Positions 45,495 through 50,129 of a stretch of 64,000 nucleotides of DNA are shown in pieces. The first letter of the stretch is position 1; each line of letters opens with the position of its first letter. The stretch is taken from positions 1 through 64,000 of the forward strand of contig NZ_NTFY01000077.1 in NCBI RefSeq assembly GCF_002289565.1. Direction: 5' to 3'. Both the position numbers and the translations under genes were made by a program. Origin of the DNA: Rhodopirellula sp. SM50 (GTDB lineage: Bacteria; Planctomycetota; Planctomycetia; Pirellulales; Pirellulaceae). The notes beneath the pieces were generated by a model that saw only the letters and a list, made by a program, of their open reading frames with translations, was not told the DNA's origin and did not search any database.

Positions 45495-45565
45495 GGGGTG
45501 CTCGTCCAACGGGAAGACGTCTGTTTTGCAAGCAGAAAATCGGGGTTCGATTCCCCGGTGCTCCA
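45495..45565 (+). tRNA. tRNA-Ala(TGC)
   Basis: Acceptor GGGGTGC/GTGCTCC carries the alanine identity pair G3-U70. Anticodon loop TTTGCAA, T-loop TTCGATT, A73. Confidence 0.9.
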
Positions 45566-45581
45566 CTCGCTTTCGAGAAAC

Positions 45582-45653
45582 GCTGAGGTAGGCCATCGGC
45601 GAGCCGCCTGTCTTAGGAACAGGTGCTTGCGGGTTCGACTCCCGCCCTCAGTA
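45582..45653 (+). tRNA. tRNA-Leu(TAG) with short variable loop
   Basis: Acceptor GCTGAGG/CCTCAGT, anticodon arm CCTGT-CTTAGGA-ACAGG, T-loop TTCGACT, A73. Variable loop TGCTT, five bases. Confidence 0.83.
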
Positions 45654-45660
45654 CTTTGAA

Positions 45661-45717
45661 GTGGGATAGGCTTCTAGCTTGTCATGTCCGTTTCGACAGG
45701 CTGGAAGCCTCTCCCAC
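45661..45717. repeat. Family C palindromic repeat
   Basis: gtgggataggcttctagctt and aggctggaagcctctcccac, a diverged copy of 40203-40259, between two Leu tRNAs. Confidence 0.75.
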
Positions 45718-45722
45718 AAATC

Positions 45723-45798
45723 GGCGCGGTACGCAAACTGGCAAAGCGGCGAATTTCAAACGTTCGTGATTTTAAGGGTTCGACTCCCTTCCTCGCTA
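45723..45798 (+). tRNA. tRNA-Leu(CAA) with short variable loop
   Basis: Acceptor GGCGCGG/CCTCGCT with one mismatch, anticodon arm CGAAT-TTCAAAC-GTTCG, T-loop TTCGACT, A73. Variable loop is seven bases (TGATTTT). Confidence 0.8.
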
Positions 45799-45823
45799 CT
45801 TCGAAAAAACCACACCAACACAC

Positions 45824-45908
45824 AGCCAAGTGGTGGAATTGGTAGACACGCGACACTCAGAATGTCGTGCCCACATGCGGCGTGCGAGTTCAACTCTCGC
45901 CTTGGCTA
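45824..45908 (+). tRNA. tRNA-Leu(CAG), normal class II
   Basis: Acceptor AGCCAAG/CTTGGCT, D-arm GGTGGAATTGGTAGACAC, anticodon arm CGACA-CTCAGAA-TGTCG, a 16-base variable arm, T-loop TTCAACT, A73. The only array Leu tRNA with the standard long variable arm. Confidence 0.9.
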
Positions 45909-45930
45909 CTTCTCCAAAGTGAAACAACGA

Positions 45931-45998
45931 TGCGGGTGAGCCAGACTCATCCGGGCCTCATAAGCCTGGACCGTCGGGTGCGACCCACGAACCCGCTA
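45931..45998 (+). tRNA. tRNA with CAT anticodon (Met-like), altered elbow, copy 1
   Basis: 68 bases. Acceptor TGCGGGT/ACCCGCT with unpaired T1/T72, anticodon loop CTCATAA on an up to seven-pair stem, A73. The D-arm is GAG-CCAGA-CTC without GG, position 8 is not U, and the T-loop is TGCGACC. The broken 1-72 pair recalls initiator tRNA; Ile(CAU) cannot be excluded. Confidence 0.7.
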
Positions 45999-46015
45999 CT
46001 TGAATGTGACAACAG

Positions 46016-46084
46016 CGCGGATGGGCCAGTGCTCAACCAGGTTTCATATGCCAGGACCGCCGGGTGCGACACCCGGATCCGCTA
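46016..46084 (+). tRNA. tRNA with CAT anticodon (Met-like), altered elbow, copy 2
   Basis: 69 bases. Acceptor CGCGGAT/ATCCGCT with C1/T72 mismatch, loop TTCATAT, A73. D-arm GGGC-CAGT-GCTC with a four-base loop, T-loop TGCGACA on a perfect CCGGG/CCCGG stem. Clearly homologous to the preceding tRNA. Confidence 0.68.
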
Positions 46085-46144
46085 CTTACGTGGCGTGAGG
46101 TTTAAGCTTGCAATGTTGAATTGACAAGCTGGAAGCTCATTCCC
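46085..46144. repeat. Family C repeat, degenerate
   Basis: 'gtggcgtgaggtttaagctt' and 'caagctggaagctcattccc' flank a short centre. Confidence 0.55.
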
Positions 46145-46150
46145 TGATCC

Positions 46151-46226
46151 GGCCGGGTACGCAAACTGGCAAAGCGGTCGCGTCGAGAGCGCGGCGATTT
46201 TGTGGGTTCAACTCCCACCTCGGTCA
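46151..46226 (+). tRNA. tRNA-Leu(GAG) with short variable loop
   Basis: Acceptor GGCCGGG/CTCGGTC, anticodon stem TCGCG/CGCGG with loop TCGAGAG: position 33 is C instead of U. T-loop TTCAACT, A73, seven-base variable loop. D-arm nearly identical to tRNA-Leu(CAA). A Ser(CGA) reading needs a poorer stem. Confidence 0.72.
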
Positions 46227-46247
46227 CTGATCGAAATGGCGAAATAT

Positions 46248-46302
46248 GATCGCGTGGTCCAGCGGCTAAGACGCCTGCGTGACAAGCAGGAAATCGATGG
46301 CG
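46248..46302 (+). pseudogene. Truncated tRNA-Val(GAC)
   Basis: The 5' part is intact: acceptor strand GATCGCG, D-arm with GG, anticodon arm CCTGC-GTGACAA-GCAGG, and the start of a T-stem GATGG. The T-loop and 3' acceptor strand are missing: family E repeat DNA (gttcggaagtttgaagtaag) begins at about 46302. It was probably cut by arrival of the four-helix-bundle gene cassette. Confidence 0.75.
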
Positions 46303-46338
46303 TTCGGAAGTTTGAAGTAAGAAGTTTGAAGTGTGAAA
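46303..46338. repeat. Family E repeat, left flank of the four-helix-bundle cassette
   Basis: Reads 'ggaagtttgaagtaagaagt' and 'ttgaagtgtgaa'. The inverted counterpart ('ttcttcaaacttcaaacttc') is at 46731-46766. Confidence 0.75.
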
Positions 46339-46698
46339 CTACTCGCGGTTCTTCTTGCAGATCGTGGTCAGGATCGCGACTAACTCGTTCGCTTCTTGCG
46401 TGATTGGCTCGAGACGCGCCGCGGGCACAACCTCGGCGGCGGCGAGAAGGCGTAGCCAATAGTGGGTCTCTCGGGCCTCTTTTAACGCCAGCGAATACTT
46501 GTGAATGAAGTCCTTCTTGCTCTCGCTTGCCTGACCTTCCTCAACATGCGAGCCGATTGCAGTCCCTGAGCGAAGCACCTGTTTCATCAATGTGCTGGAG
46601 ACGATGCCTTCACTTTCAAGAAACTGACAAAGTCGAACAATTCGTTCAGCAAACGCGAACGTCCGATCGGGCAGGTCACTCTTCATTGCATCGCTCAT
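46339..46698 (-). CDS. Four-helix-bundle protein (S23/23S-IVS family)
   Basis: A 119-residue helical protein with the family marks 'RTFAFAERIVRLCQFL', 'VLRSGTAIGSHVEEGQASESKKDFIHKYSLALKEA' split here into two quoted parts: 'LRSGTAIGSHVEEGQA' and 'KDFIHKYSLALKEARETHYW'. This family (TIGR02436-type) is encoded in 23S rRNA intervening sequences and elsewhere; it is related to the Avd accessory protein of diversity-generating retroelements. It lies opposite to the tRNA array, bracketed by inverted family E repeats, and has interrupted tRNA-Val(GAC). Its function is unknown. Confidence 0.85.
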   Translation of the reverse strand: MSDAMKSDLPDRTFAFAERIVRLCQFLESEGIVSSTLMKQVLRSGTAIGSHVEEGQASESKKDFIHKYSLALKEARETHYWLRLLAAAEVVPAARLEPITQEANELVAILTTICKKNRE

Positions 46699-46730
46699 CG
46701 AGTATCAAGTTCCAAAATCTTAGCGTCTTA

Positions 46731-46766
46731 TTCTTCAAACTTCAAACTTCTTACTTCGAACTTCCA
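46731..46766. repeat. Family E repeat, right flank of the four-helix-bundle cassette
   Basis: Inverted copy of 46303-46338: 'ttcttcaaacttcaaacttc' and 'ttacttcgaacttcc'. Confidence 0.75.
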
Positions 46767-46772
46767 ATGTGC

Positions 46773-47573
46773 ATGCAAAAGATCGAGCGTCAATTCACGC
46801 GGATTGGTGCTCGAGCAAAGGTCCACGCCCCGGTCGTTCGACGCTGGGTAACGACTCCCGAAGTTTCAATCGACATCGGCAACGATGCCGCGGGCGAGTT
46901 CTTTGATATCGCTGTCCAGCCGTCTTTATTGGCGGAAACACAGGTCATCGACGTTCAGCCTTCGCTTCGGCACCTACTGCTGATGTCGCGACAGGACGAC
47001 GGAAAACACAAGTTCCTGTGCGGACATGACGAGCGACATTGGTTCGTTGCGGCCGTCCCAGAGCGGGCAGCTGTTTCAACCGTGAAGACGGCGTTCGATG
47101 CCCTCAAGCCGCCTGCGGTTCGGGCTCTCGAAAACCGTCTCGGCGTCAAGCCGCGGAAGCGAAACCGTCGACGCAACGAGGCGTTCATCCGTCAGGGTGA
47201 ATGGTTCTTCGTTCCCGTCGAGAATCCCGCGTTGGTCGATGAGCGTCTGGCTCTGCGGAACGAGCCGATCGCGCGTGGCGGCGGAAAGCCACACATGTGC
47301 GAAGAGTTGGTTCGGCAAGGTGGACAACTGGTCTACGTCAGCAACCAATACCCAAACGGTTTGACCGAAGGTCAGCATCGGCGATTGATTAGCCGAAAGC
47401 CGGAGCTTCGTCATCTGCACTGGGTGGCTCAGCGACGAAACCCAAGCGTGTTCGTTCGCGGACGGGTCCGTCATCCCGATCACAAGAGAATTGTGTTGAA
47501 CGAATGGCACCAAGTTCTGATGAACACGGAAAACGAATCGATCGCGATGCGACACGTCGCATTCATCGATTGA
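46773..47573 (+). CDS. Array-embedded basic protein of unknown function
   Basis: A 266-residue protein. The N-terminal half is mixed ('IERQFTRIGARAKV', 'FFDIAVQPSLLAE', 'RHLLLMSRQDDGKHKFLCGHDERHWFVAAVPE'-type block, with Cys and three His). The C-terminal half is Arg-rich with 'EWFFVPVENPALVDE' and 'HRKRIVLNEWHQVLMN'-like strands. The ATG at 46773 is used since the sequence before it is repeat DNA; ATG 46767 is equal. A terminator follows at 47596. It lies between tRNA genes; a tRNA- or RNA-binding role is inferred from charge and context only. Confidence 0.7.
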   Translation: MQKIERQFTRIGARAKVHAPVVRRWVTTPEVSIDIGNDAAGEFFDIAVQPSLLAETQVIDVQPSLRHLLLMSRQDDGKHKFLCGHDERHWFVAAVPERAAVSTVKTAFDALKPPAVRALENRLGVKPRKRNRRRNEAFIRQGEWFFVPVENPALVDERLALRNEPIARGGGKPHMCEELVRQGGQLVYVSNQYPNGLTEGQHRRLISRKPELRHLHWVAQRRNPSVFVRGRVRHPDHKRIVLNEWHQVLMNTENESIAMRHVAFID

Positions 47574-47595
47574 TCAGTGCCTCCATTGGTTCTGC

Positions 47596-47624
47596 GGCCC
47601 CGCACTTCGGTGCGGGGCCTTCTT
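47596..47624 (+). terminator. Rho-independent terminator after the array-embedded protein
   Basis: ggccccgca-cttcgg-tgcggggcc, then ttcttt. Perfect nine-base stem with a UUCG-type loop. Confidence 0.88.
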
Positions 47625-47630
47625 TCCCCT

Positions 47631-47704
47631 GCCGACGTGGCTCGAGTTAGAAAGGCACCACTCTTGTAAAGTGGCTCATGCTGGTGCGAACCCAGTCGTC
47701 GGCT
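47631..47704 (+). tRNA. tRNA-Thr(TGT), altered elbow
   Basis: Acceptor GCCGACG/CGTCGGC (7/7), anticodon arm CCACT-CTTGTAA-AGTGG, T73. The D-loop lacks GG (CGAGTTAGAAA) and the T-loop is TGCGAAC, again U55 to G. Confidence 0.8.
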
Positions 47705-47745
47705 CTTCAATAACCTGACCCCACACCGAGATGACTTGATGACCG

Positions 47746-48102
47746 ATGGACACCTACATTCGTTTTCAAACCCAGTTGCGATGCTGCAACACTGGTCGGC
47801 CCGCGGGGATCTTTGTCGCGGCCGGCCGCATTGAAGACAGAACCACCTTGCCCGATGCGACGCGCGATCGACTTCGCGAAGTGCTCATTTGGTTCAACCG
47901 CAACTTAACCGTTCCAGCGTTGGATGAATCGGATTGGCGATGTTTGTTCTGGTTTCGCTCGGACTCACAGCCGGTCATCCGTCGCCTTTGGGAATTGACC
48001 TATTTGCTCGAAGACGAAGGTGTTTTCGTGACAAAGGTGCGAACCAATCAACCGGGAATGATCGTCTATCGAGACGAGCATCAAGTGGCGGCAATGCCGT
48101 GA
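47746..48102 (+). CDS. Array-embedded small protein, 118 residues
   Basis: A soluble protein starting MDTYIRFQTQLRCCNTGRPAG, with 'RDRLREVLIWFNRNL', 'CLFWFRSDSQPVIRRLWEL' and 'GVFVTKVRTNQPGMIVYRDEHQV'. The alpha/beta layout ends in a strand-rich segment that could bind nucleic acid. It lies between tRNA-Thr and tRNA-Arg. Not recognised. Confidence 0.7.
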   Translation: MDTYIRFQTQLRCCNTGRPAGIFVAAGRIEDRTTLPDATRDRLREVLIWFNRNLTVPALDESDWRCLFWFRSDSQPVIRRLWELTYLLEDEGVFVTKVRTNQPGMIVYRDEHQVAAMP

Positions 48103-48113
48103 CGAAACAACAT

Positions 48114-48185
48114 GCCTTGCGAGTGTGATGGACAGCACGACGGTCTTCGAAACCGTTAGACGGGGTTCGACTCCCTGGCGAGGTA
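48114..48185 (+). tRNA. tRNA-Arg(TCG)
   Basis: Acceptor GCCTTGC/GCGAGGT, D-arm GTG-TGATGGACAG-CAC, anticodon arm ACGGT-CTTCGAA-ACCGT, T-loop TTCGACT, A73. Position 8 is G. Confidence 0.85.
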
Positions 48186-48218
48186 CTTAAACAACACCAC
48201 AAAAAAAGGAGGCTGATG

Positions 48219-48569
48219 ATGAAGAACGAAAACGAAAACGCATTGGCCCACGGCGCTGGTGCCGCTTTGCTTGGTTTGCTGGGAGTGTTTGGCCGCTGTG
48301 CCGACGATGTTGCCCGAATCGGGATCAACAGCGCTGACGATATCGGTCGTGCCTGCATTTCAACGAGCGACGACCTTGGGCGCTTCGCGACCAGCACGGG
48401 CGATGACGTGTTTCGGACTGCGGATGACTTGGTCTACGTACCTGAAACACCGCCGCGCGTCGTGGCCACCAACGACGAATTCTCAACGGGGCTCCATCTG
48501 ACGAAGGAAACCGTCGAGATCGCGATCAAGGTCGCTGAAAACGCTGCGTTCGATGACGCAAATGAGTAG
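48219..48569 (+). CDS. Array-embedded small protein with Gly/Ala hydrophobic start
   Basis: About 116 residues. Start ATG 48219 sits six bases after a perfect AGGAGG (48207-48212); ATG 48216 is three bases away. A hydrophobic segment 'GAGAALLGLLGVFGRC' is followed by repeated 'DDVARIG', 'DDIGRAC', 'DDLGRFA', 'DDVFRTADD' units, an amphipathic repeat of about 9-10 residues. The strong ribosome site means high translation. Not recognised. Confidence 0.7.
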   Translation: MKNENENALAHGAGAALLGLLGVFGRCADDVARIGINSADDIGRACISTSDDLGRFATSTGDDVFRTADDLVYVPETPPRVVATNDEFSTGLHLTKETVEIAIKVAENAAFDDANE

Positions 48570-48595
48570 ACGTCCGCTGCCTGAGTGGACACGAA

Positions 48596-48666
48596 ATCGC
48601 TGGAGCCAGATGGCCAGGCAACCGGTTGCAACCCGGTCGAAGTGGGTTCGACTCCCACCGGCGATT
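48596..48666 (+). tRNA. tRNA-Cys(GCA)
   Basis: Acceptor ATCGCTG/CGGCGAT, anticodon arm ACCGG-TTGCAAC-CCGGT, T-loop TTCGACT, T73 as required for Cys. Position 8 is G. Last canonical tRNA of the array. Confidence 0.87.
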
Positions 48667-48672
48667 CTGACA

Positions 48673-48745
48673 GATCGACTGCAGGCTCGGATTACATCTG
48701 TTAAATGTGATCATCTGAGCTGTCCCTTCGTCGATCCGTCTTTTT
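48673..48745 (+). ncRNA. Minimal Y-RNA-like gene (Y-a)
   Basis: Lower stem GATCGAC (48673-48679) pairs fully with GTCGATC (48730-48736). Above it, 5' TGCAGG faces 3' CCCTTC. The upper stem GCTC/GAGC and GATTACAT/ATGTGATC closes a CTGTTAA loop. A T-run (48741-48745) ends it. The 5' CGACTGC and 3' CTTCGTCG blocks are shared with the four RNAs downstream. No tRNA-like module. Assignment as a Y RNA rests on this shared stem and on the nearby Ro60 gene. Confidence 0.65.
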
Positions 48746-48827
48746 GAAGTTTGATATTGGAAGAGTGAACGGCGAAAGAAGCTGGCCCATCTCCGGGCTC
48801 ATTCGCGCCCCATTCTTCAAGTGTCCT

Positions 48828-48952
48828 TTGGCGACTGCCGACTTGGAATCCATCCACCATCGATTGCGTCCGGTGAGTCTGGGGATCGTTTCAAACGGTC
48901 GGTAGGTTCGATTCCTACACGCAAGTGATCTGAGTCAACCCTTCGTCGCCAA
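48828..48952 (+). ncRNA. Y-RNA-like gene with in-line tRNA-like module (Y-b)
   Basis: Lower stem TTGGCGAC (48828-48835) pairs 8/8 with GTCGCCAA (48945-48952). Conserved blocks CGACTGCCGA and CCCTTCGTCG follow on each strand. Inside, TTGCGT/ACGCAA (48864-48869, 48919-48924) closes a tRNA-like part with an anticodon-like arm GATCG-TTTCAAA-CGGTC and a T-arm GTAGG-TTCGATT-CCTAC. The inner part alone could be misread as a tRNA with UCA anticodon, but its D-arm is degenerate. Confidence 0.68.
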
Positions 48953-48960
48953 CCATACAC

Positions 48961-48988
48961 GACTGACTGCCGAATCGGAGTACACGGC
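48961..48988 (+). pseudogene. 5' fragment of a further Y-RNA-like gene (Y-c)
   Basis: GACTGACTGCCGAATCGGAG carries the conserved 5' block, but family E repeat DNA begins at 48989 and no matching 3' strand was found. A distant 'tttcttcgt' at 49128-49136 might be the displaced 3' part. Confidence 0.5.
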
Positions 48989-49075
48989 AAGAAGTTTGAA
49001 GTAAGAAGGGTGAAGTGTGAAGGATTTCGGTTCCCGGTTTCAAACTTCGAACTTCACCCTTCAAACTTCCAAAAT
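48989..49075. repeat. Family E inverted repeat pair
   Basis: 'aagaagtttgaagtaagaag' is mirrored by 'cttcgaacttcacccttca'. It interrupts the third Y-RNA-like gene as the similar pair does tRNA-Val. Confidence 0.7.
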
Positions 49076-49223
49076 GTCGTTTTTCACTATTGCTTGAGAG
49101 AGCGAACGATGCGTGTGCAATTCAATTTCTTCGTAATCACGCCCAAAGGCGTCGGGTAATCACTCGTCGCACGAAGAACCTTTGCACCTACAGAAAACAC
49201 TCTCATCAAGCAATGTGAAAACC

Positions 49224-49589
49224 ATGAAAGCTACCACCGAAACTCCATCCCAAACGACCGTCGCGGCACGGATCGCAGGAGAAGACATCAACCAAGGAGA
49301 CTACGTCTCCGTCCTCAACGAAATCGTCGAACTGCCTTCGTTCCTATGGAGCTGCTCGGCCGCGTCGTTGTCAGCCGAAGATCCGGTACGAATCCGTTAC
49401 ATGCCAAGTGAAGCGGGGCAGCCATTCAAAGTGGTCGCCGTTTGCTTGCCATTTGTATATGCCAAACGGCCCAAAGGCAGCATCATCACTTTCGACACAC
49501 GACAGCACCAACTTGTCCGGCTCGACCGGAAAAACGGCCGTGCGGTGTGGAAACGGATGAAGAAGGCGTTGAGGAAAAAGCAGAAATAG
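49224..49589 (+). CDS. Array-embedded small protein, 121 residues
   Basis: ATG 49224 (MKATTETPSQTTVAARIAGEDI). The middle 'GDYVSVLNEIVELPSFLWSC' and 'PFKVVAVCLPFVYAKRPKGSIITFDTRQHQL' split into strands suggests a small beta-barrel. The C-terminus is very basic ('RAVWKRMKKALRKKQK'), fitting nucleic-acid binding. It lies between Y-RNA-like genes. Not recognised. Confidence 0.68.
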   Translation: MKATTETPSQTTVAARIAGEDINQGDYVSVLNEIVELPSFLWSCSAASLSAEDPVRIRYMPSEAGQPFKVVAVCLPFVYAKRPKGSIITFDTRQHQLVRLDRKNGRAVWKRMKKALRKKQK

Positions 49590-49599
49590 CAATCGCACA

Positions 49600-49754
49600 C
49601 GATCGACTGCCGACTCGGAGTCCATGCTTCAGGAGCCGGAGGCCGTGGGTTCGACTCCCACCGGCGCAACTGCAATCCGCGAGAACGCAGCGCCGTAGCT
49701 CAGTGGTAGAGCGCCGTAAAACCTCTGATTCACATCTTCGTCGATCGCGTTTTT
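49600..49754 (+). ncRNA. YrlA-like Y RNA with permuted tRNA module (Y-d)
   Basis: Ro60-type stem: CGATCGAC (49600-49607) pairs 8/8 with GTCGATCG (49740-49747), with blocks CGACTGCCGA and CTTCGTCG. Inside, a T-arm GTGGG-TTCGACT-CCCAC (49645-49661) comes first. Then CGGCGC (49662-49667), a 22-base cap, GCGCCG (49690-49695) and a perfect D-arm GCTCAGTGGTAGAGC (49698-49712). This is a tRNA order cut at the anticodon and closed at the acceptor end, as in bacterial YrlA RNAs. A T-run follows at 49749-49754. Confidence 0.78.
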
Positions 49755-49769
49755 TGCATCACAACCAAA

Positions 49770-49828
49770 GTGAGATAGGCATCCTGCCTGTCGTCCCCTT
49801 CGATGACAAGCTGGAAGCTCATCCCACA
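49770..49828. repeat. Family C repeat, diverged copy
   Basis: 'gtgagataggcatcctgcct' with 'acaagctggaagctcatccc'. It separates two Y-RNA-like genes. Confidence 0.65.
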
Positions 49829-49847
49829 CCAAATAACACAAAACCAT

Positions 49848-49892
49848 CGTGTGCCGAAGCGGCCCCATTTTGATCGGGGCGTTTCGCTCACG
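49848..49892 (+). ncRNA. Possible minimal Y-RNA-like hairpin (Y-e)
   Basis: CGTG (49848-49851) pairs with CACG (49889-49892). TGCCGA follows on the 5' side, then a GCCCC-attttgat-CGGGGC hairpin and TTTCGCT on the 3' side. It matches the layout of Y-a but the 3' block is diverged. Confidence 0.4.
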
Positions 49893-49907
49893 GTGGCAAG
49901 CCACCCG

Positions 49908-50050
49908 GCCCGACTGCCGGAGTGGAGTACATGAGTGTTCGATTCCCTCCGTCCCCACTTCCATCGACTCGGCATATCCCAGTTGATGAATACTCGGGGA
50001 CGCGGCTCAATCGGGAGCCAACTCTGCACCAAACTTCGTCGGGTCTTTTC
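49908..50050 (+). ncRNA. YrlA-like Y RNA with permuted tRNA module (Y-f)
   Basis: Ro60-type stem: GCCCGAC (49908-49914) pairs with GTCGGGT (50038-50044); blocks CGACTGCCGG and ACTTCGTCG. Next helix GGAGT/ACTCT. T-arm GAGTG-TTCGATT-CCCTC (49933-49949) is followed by CGTCCCC (49950-49956), a 39-base cap, GGGGACG (49996-50002, 7/7) and a D-arm GGCTC-AATCGG-GAGCC. A T-rich end is at 50044-50050. It ends 80 bases before the Ro60 gene. Confidence 0.77.
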
Positions 50051-50129
50051 ATTTCGTCGTAATGCAGGCTATCCGCTTGTCGCGACTGCCATAGCAGGCG
50101 AACAGCCTGCGCAACTCAGGAGATCACCC

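Noticed and set aside
48862-48926. Stand-alone tRNA with UCA anticodon (opal suppressor or selenocysteine type)
   Set aside because: The D-arm is degenerate, the variable loop is one base and the acceptor has only six pairs. The sequence lies inside an eight-pair outer stem shared with Y-RNA-like genes, so it is better read as their tRNA-like module.
49640-49715. Two separate broken tRNAs (a 3' half followed by a 5' half)
   Set aside because: The acceptor-like strands pair 6/6 across the gap and the whole is enclosed in the shared Ro60-type stem, so a permuted module in one RNA explains it better. The same arrangement recurs at 49908-50044.
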